Source: Coptis chinensis (taxonomy: Eukaryota > Streptophyta > Magnoliopsida > Ranunculales > Ranunculaceae). Taken from it: a DNA stretch of 64,000 nt. Location: NCBI GenBank assembly GCA_015680905.1, contig CM027382.1:26013501-26077500 (forward strand), given 5' to 3'. Positions 22,879 through 34,657 of this stretch are shown one piece after another (position 1 is the first letter of the stretch; every line of letters starts with the position of its first letter). The position numbers and the translations under genes were made by a program. The notes beneath the pieces are model-generated. The model was not told where the DNA came from and ran no database searches. It saw only the letters and a program-made list of their open reading frames with translations.

Positions 22879-23439
22879 TCAAAGACGTTTTAAGACCCCG
22901 ACTCCCTGAGATTTCAAGATTTGCTCACGTATCTGCTGTGCTTAATCTTCTTAGATGTGGGAATGGGCCATCCACTTATCCACTAATTATCTACGAACTT
23001 ATTATAAGGCCATAGTGAAACATACATACAGTAGTAACAATAATTGGATATAGCCTTAACTCTAATTACTTGCGCTGTTTTTATGAGTACTGAGAGCATC
23101 TTTAGAAGATAAACCAAGAAAACACCAAATTTTTGAACCAAACCAAACACCAAACCAAAAAAACACCAACCAACTTCAGGAGAAACATTAAATATTCTAC
23201 ATCAAATGACGCGGTGTTAGATAAACTGTGCCGTATAGCCCGCACAACTTTCTTAAAACCGCGCCACTGAAGCCCATCTTAGAAGCCCAAACCCACGCGG
23301 TTTTCCAGAAACCACATGCTATAATATTTTAACCTTCTAATCCTGCGTGGTTCTCTTCATTTTTCATGTTCCCTCTACTCCTAAATTCATCTCCTTAGAA
23401 AAAAAAAAAAAAAAACTACCGAAACTTTTGATGATTTTT

Positions 23440-24553
23440 CAATGGATCATTCATCTTATTCTGATTCATTTTCTTCTGATTCATCTTCTTCTTCTTCATC
23501 GAGCTCAAGCTCTTCAAATGATAACACTGCAATTAAGCGTTGTAAAAAATTAGTGGCTATTACTCTACCTTTGGTCTGACATTGTTTGGGTTTATTACGT
23601 TAGCAAGAAGCTGAGTCTTCTTATAAATCACATGGTGGTTCGAAGAAAGGAAGAAAATGCAAGAATCGTCAGTACGAGGCAACACTGGCTCGTGTAAATG
23701 CTAACTAATTCAGCGCAAATTCTATATTCACTGACCATGACTTTCGACATCGATTTCGTATGGGTGAGTCATTATTTACTCGTATTTTCAATCATCTTAA
23801 CCATAATGTACCATATTCTTAACAAAAAGTTAATAATGCAGGTAAGTTTGGGATTCACCCAAAAATCAAAGTAATTGCTGCTATACGAATGCTTGCTTAT
23901 GGGTTTCAAGCTGATATAGTAGATGACATGTTATATGTTGCTGAGCCAACTGTTCATGAATGCATACGCTATTTCTGTGATGGAATTATAAGAATTTTTG
24001 GAGGTGAATACTTGTGCAAACCAAATGCTACAGATATTCAGCGTTTGCTTGAAGAGTCTGAGGAACGCGGATGGCCTAGAATGGGCATCGTTATGATATG
24101 GGCTATTACTTGGCTAACGGTATATATCCTAATTATGCCATCTTGATTAAGCGATTTCTAAGCCGACTGTTGCACAAGACAAATATTTTGCGAAGAAACA
24201 AGAAGCTGCTAGAAAAGACATATCGGGTGTTTGGTATATTGTAGTTGTGTTGGGCAATTTTAGCAAACCCGTGCAGGTTATGGTATTTGCAGACCATGGC
24301 TATTGTTATGAGGGCTTGCATCATTTTACACAATATGATTGTGGAAGATGAACACGAAACGGATATCTCGCAATATATTCCTGATTATGAAATGCCAAGT
24401 AGAGAAGGTGCATCTGAAGATGAACGCCACTTTGTTCTATCTCGTTGGGTATCTAGCGTCGAGAGGATTCGTTCAAAAGTTGTTCATGATAGATTGAAGA
24501 ATGACTTGGTCGAGGATTTGTGGAGTAGGCGTGGGCGGTGTGGTCAGCATTAA
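23440..24553 (+). pseudogene. PIF/Harbinger transposase of element B, core missing
   Basis: It begins with a serine-rich stretch (MDHSSYSDSFSSDSSSSSSS). The N-terminal part has FRHRFRMGESLFTRIF, MLAYGFQADIVDDMLYVAEP and FGGEYLCKPNATDIQRLLE. At about 24090 the frame jumps from GWPRM directly to RYDMGYYLANGIYPNYAI, and then to the C-terminal MRACIILHNMIVEDEHE and RSKVVHDRLKNDLVEDLW. The section that carries the first two catalytic Asp residues in the family is absent, as is the RKDIERTFG motif with the Glu. A few in-frame stops occur in the first 400 bases. It cannot cut DNA; the termini could be moved only by a related transposase. Confidence 0.85.
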
Positions 24554-24879
24554 TTTATATTTCTATTTGGACTTCATTTAGACTTTGTATTTATTTATCG
24601 TTTCAATTTCTATGTATTTGTGTTCCAAGTTTATTTTTATGAATTTGTGGTTTTATGAAAGGATTTGTGTATATGAGAATTTTGAAAATACAAAGTAGAC
24701 TCTGCCAATTTTTTTTTAGAATGATAAAAAGTATCAACTTTAAATTAAGGTAACTTAAATTAAAAGAAAATATTCAATTAAAGTACATTCTAATTAAAAT
24801 CAAAATACAAACTCAAATTAAAGTACGTCATAAATTAAAAGACATAAGTAGGAAGTAAATCATTTAGACTATGCACTAC

Positions 24880-25913
24880 TTTGACTATTACCAGTGATAT
24901 TGCCAAGTCAATTCTTCATTTTTTGTAAAATTTCTGCCTTTTTGAGTTGCCAAATTTCGCTCTCATTTTTGGGTAATCCTTCTAATTTCATTCTTAGTAT
25001 TTTAGCATTATTTTCATCTTCTTGAACTCGGAGCGCATCTTTTTTCAATTGAAGTTTTTCTTTTTGGATTTAGAGCTTCTAATCCAACGCATTTTTCTTC
25101 AATTGAAGTTTTTCGGATTCCATCTCATCTTTCTTCAATTGTCTTTGAGCTTCCAATTCATTGCCTTCTTTGGTGATTTTAGAAAGTTCCACAAGAAAAT
25201 CATCAAGTTTCTTAGCGGATTCCTCCACTTTAGAATCACCTTCTTCTTTCTCTTTTTGCCTTCTTGTCTTTTTTTTTTTTCCCCAATAGGCCTATCCTCA
25301 AGCCCATCAACTTGGTGTGGATCATAATCCATTGGTTGAGTTGTTGCAATTGATATTGGAGCTGATGAACCTCCTTCCCCACTGTTTGACTTCGACTTTT
25401 TGGTGGGTCGCAATTCATTTCTCAATTATAGCCTCTTCCATTTGGGTGAGCCTTTCACTATATTATGGCATTGCATCCACTTCCAAACCCCATTATGCAT
25501 CCCATATGCTATTATTGCTTCCTCAGGCTACCAATTAAGAAAAAACTAAATTAGAATTGAAAAATGTATTTGTGAATCAAAATAACAAATAAAAAGTAAA
25601 TACTTACAATCATATTTTCATTATAGCCACTTGGAGGAGATGCTTGAATCTTAGAAAAAATAGCATGGAACTTGTTGATATTAGCTTGAATGAGAGTCCA
25701 ACGGTGTTTCATACTCATGAAGTTGCGTTCGGTCACTCTTCCTAGATTTGCATGAAATGCATTTAGAATCCTACTCCAAAATTCGTTTGACTTTTGCTCA
25801 TTTCCTATTACACCATCTTGATTAACTTGTAGCCAACTATTGGTAAGAGCAACATCTTCTTCTTGTATCCATAAAGCCCCTCTAGATTTTGCTTTTGGCT
25901 CTTCACTAGTCAT
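24880..25913 (-). pseudogene. PIF element B ORF1 (Myb/SANT-like, NAM-associated)
   Basis: Exon 1 reads GALWIQEEDVALTNSWLQVN, WSRILNAFHANLGRVTERN and SMKHRWTLIQANINKFHAIF, the trihelix/Myb-like DNA-binding part. A GT...AG intron lies at about 25610-25540. Exon 2 has GVWKWMQCHNIVKGSPKW, then a Lys-rich stretch and a long coiled-coil-like tail with repeated KLQLKKDAL units (25000-25140), the NAM-associated C-terminal region. It is more complete than the transposase but has in-frame stops and frame changes in exon 2. Confidence 0.78.
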
Positions 25914-26271
25914 TGTGGTTTAGAGTAGAGAAAATAAATGAGTGTAAAATCTATTGTGTGAGTGCTTCAATTTATAGTGAAAGAAAAATATAGTTGATTT
26001 TTGTCCATTTTTTTATTGAGAGCACACGGTGTTGGAAAAACCACACGGTTTTCACAAAACCGCTCCATAGAGTCCCACTTAGAATCCATGTGGTGTTAGA
26101 AAAACCGCGAGAGAGATTTGATACAACACCAAAGCTGGAACCAAATTTTGGCCGATTTGGTGTTTGGTTTGGTGTTTTCATCAACATGTGTCTCTCTTGA
26201 AAATGAAAAAATACCAAATTATTGGAAATTTGGTGTTTAATGCTAAGATAGTATCTCACCTAAAGATGCTA

Positions 26272-27750
26272 TAATGGCAGCATAATCTATAGTATACATC
26301 AAATTATAAGCAAATCAAGGGGACCCACAAGGTTTGATTGGTCTTACCTAGCTAGGGCTGTCCATTGATCGGTTTGGGTCGGGTTATGGAAAATCCGAAA
26401 CTGATCTGATAAGAAAATTGGGAACCCAAAACCGAACTGAAAACTATAAAATCAATTAAATTCTAAATTAAATCAATTAATTTCAACCACATAATTGATA
26501 AACATATTCAAAATTAATCATAAATATTACTAAAATGTCATCTTATTGATTCGGGTTCATACCAGTTTGGTGTAGAACAAACCCGAAACCAAACCAATAT
26601 TTTCTCTGTTCGGTTCGGTTTTGGATCGGTAGAGGGCTAACCAAATTACCAAAACCCAAACTATTTTTTTATCGGTTTGGTTTGAGTCGGTTATCGTGTT
26701 ATTGAACACATTTGATTCTTATTTAATTTAGTTAGGAGTGAACATGCATCCTACGGCAGCGAACTGCATTCAATCTTACATTCAGATCGACTCAGATTAA
26801 GTAGAATTTTGGAGTAGTTGAATGAATTTCAATTCACTAATTGGGTGAATATTAAGATATTCATTTACGGATTCTAAGGACTACCAATAATCACTCACTT
26901 ATTGTATCCTATCATCAAGAAATCCAATTGTCAATAATTTAATTGTAAATAAAATTTACGATGTATGTTGATTAACTTGAGCTAGAATGAGTGAAAGAGA
27001 AAAAAAAAAGTAAGACCCAAGTAATGGCTAATGAGAACCTAAATAGATTTATGGGATCAAATAATAATACTAAGAAAGTAAGGAGAGTCATGGGGACACT
27101 AATGGAGTCATTTCATACCAACCACGGCAACCAGTAGTCCAGTACCATCTTCTTTGGGTCATACGCATTATGCATCTACATTCTTATTTTAATTTTTGAG
27201 TGTACTCTCAATGTTTGTTCCGACATATAACTCTGGTCTCTAAAGTCTAGCTAGCTTTTTGTTAGGTAAGAAGTGTAGGACATATATGGGTCTCTAAAAT
27301 ATAGCTTTCTGAAAGTGCTTTTTAGTTAGTAGAACTGAATCAGGGATTCCATCTCATGCTACTAAAATCATTGTACCTCGTGTACAAATTTGTCTACTAA
27401 AGTATTAGCTCTTTTTTCCTCTTTTTCATATACCCGGCCTTCAATCCCCACTTTCTATAGGCAATAATGTTGACATCAACTGGGATAGAGTTCAGAATAC
27501 AAATTAAAATGTATAGAACGATGGATACTAATGTACATATCTGGTGAATCTAATGGTAAAGAAGAAGAAGAGAAAAATGGATCTCTCTATAAATGGAAAC
27601 TTCATTGGTGTCAAACAAAGTTAGAAAATCTAGAAATATATGATCAATTAAGTTTTTACCTGTCTACCTAATTTTACCTAAAGTTTGTTCAACAACATTG
27701 AACACCAAGAGATCTCATGTTATCTTTATGATTCCTTTAACTTTATTGAT
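26272..27750. other. Intergenic stretch with a possible hAT-like fragment
   Basis: No credible gene. At about 26350 TAGGGCTGTCCATTGATCGG starts a segment rich in CGGTTTGG/CGGTTCGG words extending to about 26700. Both the start and the composition resemble non-autonomous hAT elements, but I could not find the matching right terminus or an 8-base duplication. The rest (26.7-27.75 kb) is AT-rich and featureless. Confidence 0.4.
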
Positions 27751-28679
27751 ATAAGTAATTTGGGGGAGAAAGGGTTGATTGATTGGGTTTGACCGAGTTT
27801 GTATGGATGAACTGCCTACGTATCAAGTTCTCACAGGGGGAACTTGAATCAGGTCAGATGTAGTTCCTCATCCTCTTTATATAGGCAAGGTGCCTGCGTC
27901 TCTCGCTCTCTTGTGTCAGGTCGGATCCAGGTGTTCAGGTCACTCGCGAGCCATGATGGTGAGTTAAGAACATTTATTGTGAAGCGTGCCTGAGGCTTCA
28001 ATCTTGATGGCTGTAATAAAGACATACGTTACAAGCCATTGTGGAACGAGGGGATTGAGTGCTATGGAGGTTGCTTCTGGGTGAGATTGTTTACTCTGCT
28101 CGACTCACTTTGAAGCGAGCTCAGAGGACGAGTACGTGAGACCGGTTGGCGGTGACGTTGCTCTGGGCGCAAGTTGAATAGGTTGCCTGCCTGAGTCGAG
28201 TCACTATGAAGCGAGCTTTGAGGACGAGGATACGAGGTCGGTTGGTATGCTGGACACATGTTTGATATTCGTTGGATGTGAATATTACTCCCTCACACAA
28301 CCCCATCTCAGTAGGTCGCTTTATATAGAGGAACGATCTGCTAAGAGAGAACGATAGCATGTGTTTAGCATATGTGAGGATGTGAGCAGAAATAACAACC
28401 ACCTCGTTTTGTGGAATTCAAAAAGATGCTACATAAGGTGACGTGTCATCAAGGGTTTTGAGTGCAATCATGACTTGCCTTGGGAACTGAAAGGTCTTTG
28501 CACAAAAACACTACTGGTGAACTGAAGAGCCATTGCTCCCTCCTTTTTTAGAATTTTGCAAAGGTTTTAGAGTACCAGGTCAGTTTCTCTACCATTTTCA
28601 TATTTGCTGGTTTGTGTTCTTTCTCTCTTAGTAGTCTTGTGTAGGTCTTTGTTCATAGGAAAAAACAACAACGTAAACA
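27750..28679 (+). promoter_or_regulatory. Probable LTR/leader of the PF04195-type element
   Basis: CTGCCTACGTATC followed by a G-rich CACAGGGGGAACTTGAATC, and a TATA-like TTATATAGG near 27878, resemble many dicot LTRs. Two related blocks TTGAAGCGAGCTCAGAGGAC and ATGAAGCGAGCTTTGAGGAC lie at about 28110 and 28209, a roughly 100-base duplication. The first ATG of the ORF region is at about 28680. No 3' LTR is available for comparison, so the assignment is tentative. Confidence 0.4.
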
Positions 28680-29687
28680 TGTCTGATTAAGATGACACAC
28701 GATCTGATGAAGTAATAGCAGAGTCAGTAGGTTTTGAGAGTGAGGAGGTAGAAGTGAGATCAACATCTGTAATAGCTATAGCGAGTAATTCCAGTTCTGT
28801 TATGGCGTCTTCTTCTTCTAGTGGTTTACCTCTTAGGATTGTAGATAGAAATGATGTAAATAGTTTTGTAGAGTTAAGGGAAGCTTGTGGTATAGCCGTC
28901 AGCGAACTGGCTATTTACGACCTGAGCTCTGTAGAGAACGTTTTTAGTACAGAGTTCGTTCCGAGAGATTATGGAGTTGTGGTTTGTGAGGGATAGTTGA
29001 GGGCTGGGATGAGGTTACCGTTCACCAAGTTAACCTTTGACTTTTTGAATATTTGTGAGAAAGCGCCTTGCCAGTTCGTTGGCAATACGTGGCGTTTGTT
29101 AAGGGTATTTGATATGTTGAATGAGAGTGGTGAGTACCGTATTGAGGTCGCTGATATCGTGGAACACTTTGCTGTGAAGCGGTCTAGGGCCAATAATTTT
29201 AGTTTACAGACACTAACCAAGAAGTCGAGCGTCCTGGATGGGGTTAGTAATAAACCCTGGGAGAAGAGGCCATTGCTGGTGGTTGGAAATTATTGTGCCC
29301 CTGGGTTTAGTGTTGAGACTAGGGTTTGTAATTTTGTTGGTATGTTTCTATTTTCTTTGTTGTATTATTGAAAAATAAGTGCTATATTGACCTGACCTTT
29401 GAACTGGTTGTCTTTCAGAGGTCGTTATCGTAAGGCGAAGTAAGCGTGAAGTGATTGAGAAGTTCGCTAAGCTTAGCCGAGCTCAGAAACAATCAAGGCT
29501 GACCGAAGTAGCGAACTAGTTTGTGGAAAAGGGAGGTCGGGAGATATAGCTGAAGAGAAGGAACCAAAAGAAGTGAGCTCGTGGTCAAGTTGATAGTGAG
29601 TCGTCTACTGAGTCGATAATGGAAATGGAAACAGTGGAATTGCTATAAGGGAAGAAAGGAATAAGAACCATGTTGGGTATGGGCGTC
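28680..29687 (+). pseudogene. PF04195-type N-terminal domain region
   Basis: A Ser-rich start (SNSSSVMASSSSSG) leads into VFSTEFVPRDYGVVV, LRAGMRLPFTKLTFDFLNI and WRLLRVFDMLNESGEYRIEV, then KPWEKRPLLVVGN. This matches the pattern of the putative gypsy type transposon domain, in which an LRAGLRLPLHPF-like box is followed by an NSWR box. A likely intron separates the stretch ending near 29340 from the basic RRSKREVIEKFAKLSRAQ. It ends at the insertion site of element II. Fossil, broken. Confidence 0.65.
29683..29687. repeat. Target-site duplication of Athila element II, left
   Basis: GCGTC here and at 43285-43289 is identical. The reading frame of the host element continues across the joined site. 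Confidence 0.92.
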
Positions 29688-30834
29688 TGATAAGAGCCCA
29701 AAACTATAGTTTTAACTCCTTGATAATCATACTTTTAGACCAACTATGCGAGTAATAAATAAGAGTTAATGCTGATTACATGTTTTTATGTATTTCAGGC
29801 AGTAAAGTCAATTATGTGCAGAAATGTGCCACTTTGGCGAGATAATGAAGCAAGGGTTGGTTGCTAAGAAGTTCTGTGATAAAGGCCAAGATTCAAGGAG
29901 ACAAAGCCTTTGTAAAGCCCGGTCAAAAGCTGAAAAGTCAACGCGGGCAGAAACAGTGCACAAGTTGGTAGAACTTCCGAAGATCATATCTTTGGACTCA
30001 GACCTCGGAATTGGGCCTACCTTACATCAAAACGATCGGCTCGGAAAGAGCTTTCCAATGGTCTAATCCTTGAACAACTCAGAGGAGTAGAAGTGGATGA
30101 AAAGTCTGCTGAAGTTGAAGCCAGCTGAAACGGGCTTTGTGGACTGAAGAAATTGGGCTTTGGGCTTGATTTTCCGCCCAAAACATGGCTCCTCAGCCCA
30201 TACACGAAAGTGTGGATATGGTCTCCTCCATTGTATAAAATAAGACTTAGCTATTAAGTTAGAGATAGTTAGATAGGTTAGAGTAAAAAGTAGCCATTAA
30301 AATAGCTTCTAGATCTAGTTTTATTTGAATTCAATTAGTTAAATTAATTAGTTTCAATTCATTGTTTTAGATTAATCCTTTGAATCATTGTTCTTCATTT
30401 AAGTTAGATAAATAAAATAGTTATTCTTGTCATTTCAATTTTTGTCATTTCAATTTATTAGATCTAATTTCAATTGTTGTTATTCAATTCTTAGTCATTA
30501 ATTAGATTTGAAGTATTGGTTAATTAAAAGTAGTAAAGTTCACATCTTTATATATGTCGTTTCGTTATTCGTATCTTGTTGTTCGAATTCACGTTGTAGT
30601 ATAAAACCTCCACCATTGCTCTCATTAAACTTTGGATTACTAGTCAATTGTAGAAAACTTCAATAATAAGGAACTGAGAGTGGAACAAACTTTTTACTCT
30701 ACTCTATTTCGATAGAATTGAGAGTATAGAAATCTTTGATAGCAATGTGTAATTTAGTTTAGTTTTCTTGCGTTTTGAGTTTCAACTTTCATTTCGTAGT
30801 AAACTATTCTTTTTACGTTTATCAAATGGCGGCG
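29688..30834 (+). repeat. 5' LTR of Athila element II (short form)
   Basis: It starts TGATAAGAGCCCAAAACTAT and ends TTTTACGTTTATCA. At 1.15 kb it is shorter than the 1.6-kb LTR of element I, yet it shares both the beginning and the end. A TATA-like TATAAAAT lies at 30234. Confidence 0.92.
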
Positions 30835-31411
30835 CTGCCATCTTAGTACTCTTTAGTATTGTTTTCTATAGACTTGATAGTTTTTCGAAGTCCCATATCC
30901 CACCCACCCTTGTTTGGATTCTCACTGTGGTTGTCTGTTTTAGATTTGCACGTTTCCACTAAAAATTACTCGGAGTGCACCTGCGCCCTGGGCAAGCCAA
31001 AGTGGAGCGCACCCTGCGCCCACACGCCTCGAATCTCGAATTTTGCCTGAGCGCCACCTGTGCCCTACCAAGGCAAAAGACAAGCGCACCCCGCGCTCAC
31101 ACGCCTGGAATTCCAACTTTTGCCTGAGCGCCACCTGCGCCCTGTCTAGGCATATTCGAAGCGCCATCCCTCTGAAAAACAGCCCGATTTCCACAGGTTT
31201 GTTCAAATTTCCATTGCTTTCAAGTTTTTCGGTGTTCTAACTTGTTATATACACTGAGCAAGCGTAAACAAGACGCTATTCATAAGCGAAGCAAGGAGAC
31301 TTTCAGGTACTCTTTTCTTCCACACCTCGCATCTTTTGTTAGAGGTTCATACTAGCATATCAGGATTGTTTGGAGTGTTGTTGTTTTAATTAAGATTGGT
31401 CTTAGCCTTGC
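30835..31411 (+). other. Primer-binding site and GC-rich leader of element II
   Basis: TGGCGGCGCTGCCATCTTAG at 30837 is the tRNA-Asp-type primer-binding site of Athila. At 30975-31170 three related blocks of GAGCGCCACCTGCGCCC type are arranged in tandem, separated by GGAATTCCAACTTTTGCC-like text. Confidence 0.75.
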
Positions 31412-32835
31412 ATGAGATTAAGGTCAGGCCGAAGAAAAACACCTAACGTAATTAACCGACAACGTTAACAAACACGCCTTTCTAGTATACCAATCACTTT
31501 ACCTCTAGCTAACACACCACACACCACACCTGAGATTATGGCTGAAGAAAAAGAGTCTCCTCTCTCAGACTTTTATAAAGCCTTGAGCGATAGCCCTAAA
31601 TCTTGCATCGTTCTATCAGACCCAGTGGGGGATTTCTGAATACCCCCGAATATATTTAATTTGTTACCCGTTTTTCATGGGTTATTAGACCATGAAAAAC
31701 CTTATCAGCACATGCGTAGGATTGACCAAGTCCTTACTACCTTCCACCATCCTTCGGTTGGTGCTGAACAAATCAAACTGAGGGTATTTCCCTTAACTTT
31801 AGCCGATAAGGCGGCGTCTTGGTTAATTGCCAAAGCGCCTAATTCTGTGGACTCGTGGGCTAAACTTGTTCAACTATTTATGGAACATTTTTACCCACCA
31901 CTGAAGACCGATGAAATGCTTTCCAAGATTCATTTCTTTCGACAGAATCCTCATGAATCATTTTCAGAGGCTTGGAATCATTTCACCGACCTACTTATAG
32001 AGTGTCCATACCATAACCTAGCGAAAGACATGTTAGTTCGTGCCTTTTTCAAAGGACTTCTGCACCACCATAAAGAAGTCCTTGACATAATGAATGGGGG
32101 TAGTTTATTAAGTAAAGGAGCCTCAGAGGCTTATAAATTTTTAGAAGATCAGACAAAGCGGAATAATCATTGGGGGTAGTGATGATATCTCCCCGCTCGC
32201 TAGTTCTTCTACAATGACTAAAAGCCGCCCGGTATGTTTGAGATGAAACCCAATCCGGAACTTAAAAATTTAATAGAATCTCTAGCTAAAAAGGTAGAGG
32301 CTATTTCTGTCCAACAAACGCCTATCCCCATCATGAATGTTAACTCCAATCCATGTAATTTCTGTTTGAGTCGAGAACATCCCGACTCCTATTGTCCGTT
32401 CGCATATGAACAACAATAATCACAACAAGATAATGTTTGTTCCATTAATAGCGAACCTAATGCAGCTTGACGACAAAACCCCAATTTCGGTTGGCGAAAT
32501 AATCAACAACCTCCAAGGTTGTTTAACCCAAATGATAGGCCAACAAACAATTACAACTAAGGTCCACCAAGACAAGGACAAGGTCAAGGTAATTATAATT
32601 ATAACAATCAAGCTCAACCACGACAAGGACAAGGTCAGGGTAATTATAATAATTATAACAATAATAATTATAATGCAAATCGAGGTATCGTTCCGGTTAA
32701 TAATAAAAACTATCACAACCCACCCATAAAAAATCAACGTGACATAGTTCCTGTCACACAACCGGTAATAAATACCACTGCACAACCGGATCGCTTTGAT
32801 ACCTTTATGCAAACTCAACAATAGATTTTACAAGC
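31412..32835 (+). pseudogene. gag of Athila element II
   Basis: It shows the same MRLRSGRRK start, gag core (KPYQHMRRIDQVLTTFHHPS, SWAKLVQLFMEHFYPP) and CCHC knuckle CNFCLSREHPDSYC (C-x2-C-x4-H-x4-C), followed by an Asn/Gln/Tyr-rich tail. Nearly identical to element I in the core. Fossil, broken. Confidence 0.88.
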
Positions 32836-32839
32836 CATC

Positions 32840-33890
32840 CAACTTTCCTTACATCAATTAGCTCAAGAGAAGGTACAACCCAAAGGTGTGTTTCCAGGAC
32901 AAGCGATACCTAATCCTAAAACACCAAACACAGCCTTTAAAGTAAATGGTAATACTAGTAACGAAAATGAAAATGTAAGAGAGATAAATTCCATCACCAC
33001 TCTCCGTTCAGGCAGAGTGTTGGATAACAAAGTAACGATGTCTATAGTTACCTCACAAGGAGTTCCTACACTAGATATTATACTAGATACCGAAACAGAA
33101 ACTGAAGATCCTACCCCTGTAGAGGTACCAGTTAAACCACAACCTAAGAAACAAAAAGCAAAGATTATATATCTAGTAGAACCATACGCTAAACAAAGTA
33201 AGGAACCACCGTTTCCCTAGAAATTAGCAATGTTAAAACGAGATACAAACTTTGACGAGATTAAGGAAGTTTTCAAAAATCTAACGATTAACCTACCCTT
33301 TCTCGACGCAATTAAAAAATTACCTCACCACGCTAAGTTTCTTAAGGAGTTGTGCACTACTAGGCGTAGGACAAATATTCCAAAAGGCGCCTTTCTCACT
33401 GAACAGGTTCCAACTTTATCAGAACATAATGGAATAGTGAAGTACAAGGACCCGGTCGTCGCCCCATCAGACAATGCACCTTAGGAGATACTTACACGAA
33501 TTAACGCTTTATTAGATTAGACCTAGGAGCGAGTGTTAACTTACTCCCTTATTATTTATATAAACAAATAGGTCTACAAGAAATGTAACCTACAACTATG
33601 ATGTTGCAATTAGCTGATAGGTCTATTAAGTATCCTAAGGGTGTAGTGGAAAACGCGCTGGTTAAGGTCCAAGATTTCTACTATCTTGCAGATTTTGTTA
33701 TCCTCAATACAGAAGTCGCTAATGACTCTGTACCAATCATTTTAGGGCGCCCCTTCTTGGCAACTGCCAACGCTCTTATAAATTGTCACGATGGTTCGAT
33801 GTCTTTATCTTTTGGCCATTTTTCTGCTGAGGTCAATGTATTTAAACAGATCACACAGGTTCCTGATATCAATATCGATAGAGAGGTTAG
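32840..33890 (+). pseudogene. Spacer and aspartic protease of Athila element II
   Basis: A Pro/Lys-rich linker (PVEVPVKPQPKKQKAK) leads to FPKLAMLKRD-like text, then LDLGASVNLLPYYLYKQIGL, which holds the protease active-site D-x-G-A/S, and LADRSIKYPKGVVENALVKV, VPIILGRPFLATANALINC and SMSLSFGHFSAEV. The protease matures Gag and Pol in this family. Fossil, broken. Confidence 0.82.
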
Positions 33891-34590
33891 CATGATCGAG
33901 AGTTTAGCTCATGATTATTTTAAAACCAAGTTTTCAAATAATCAGATGCACAAATTCCTTTCCTTTGGAAGTTCCAACTTTAATAAGGACTCCGTGGACG
34001 TTGAGGAAATTGAGGAAGATTTCCTTCAACTCTTTTGCAACTCTTCTTCGCCACCTCGAGAGTCCCCTCCTATTGATAACCATTCACACACCTCACATTA
34101 TTCACCTTCCATCAATGTACCCCATCCTACACCTTTTCAACGGATCCTAGGGTTTGCACTTGACCCTCTTGCTTCTTCTGTGCTTAATGATTTTCTAAAT
34201 CCTCCTAATATGAAAATAATTACCAAGGAAATGGCACTAGACACCTTCATTTTCAGGATTGAGACACTTCCTACCCACACCATGAATGAGGGTTGTGCTA
34301 AACCCACATTTTCACTCTTTCCATTCTTTCCTTCTAATACTTATCCTTATCCACCATATCTTCCACAACCATCCATTTTTTCACACTCATTCACTTAGAC
34401 AACCACTCGTTCAGAGATGAAAAAGAAGGTGCATGCTCGGTTAGGTTCGAGGTCTATCAGACTTCGCTTTCATTCCACTAGGTTGCGTCGTTGAAAATCT
34501 TGGTGCTTAATTCTGTTTGGGAATGCATTCCATGTTATTTATTTATGGAAAGACCCACAACTCTTTAGGTTGTTGAGATATGGAACCTGC
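33890..34590 (+). pseudogene. Post-protease stretch and segment X of Athila element II
   Basis: After VSMIESLAHDYFKTKF and MHKFLSFGSSNF comes an acidic spacer and then segment X: FALDPLASSVLNDFLNPPN, DTFIFRIETLPTHTMNE, CAKPTFSLF, NTYPYPPYLPQ and the basic KKKVHARLGSRSIRLRFHST, ending near LWKDPQLFRLL. It matches elements I and III over the whole length. No known domain recognised. Confidence 0.65.
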
Positions 34591-34591
34591 A

Positions 34592-34593
<2 letters not shown>

Positions 34594-34656
<63 letters not shown>
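34594..34656. repeat. (AT)n microsatellite
   Basis: About 31 uninterrupted AT dinucleotides directly after segment X of element II. Confidence 0.97.

Positions 34657-34657
<1 letters not shown>

Larger units (their letters stand above)
23094..26271. mobile_element. PIF/Harbinger element B, internally deleted
   Basis: The termini are inverted: GAGCATCTTTAG on the left and CTAAAGATGCTA on the right, flanked by TGA and TAA (a possible decayed TWA duplication). Just inside, both ends carry AAACACCAAA and ACCAAACACCAAACC repeats in inverted orientation. CGCGGTTTT-type motifs follow (23230-23340 and 26030-26115). Two convergent genes lie inside: a transposase on + (about 23440-24553) and ORF1 on - (25913 to about 24880). 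The element is about 3.2 kb. Confidence 0.85.

Noticed and set aside
26350-26700. Complete hAT MITE
   Set aside because: The left end TAGGGCTGTCC and the CGGTTTGG words fit, but I found no matching right terminus or 8-base duplication. Left as a possible fragment only.
32420-32821. Minus-strand frame rich in Ile and Val opposite gag
   Set aside because: It is the complement of the Asn/Tyr-rich repeat tail of gag; the apparent membrane-protein look is an artefact of AAT/AAC repeats.
34594-34656. AT microsatellite as an origin or regulatory element
   Set aside because: A plain dinucleotide run in a transposon 3' region; nothing supports a function.
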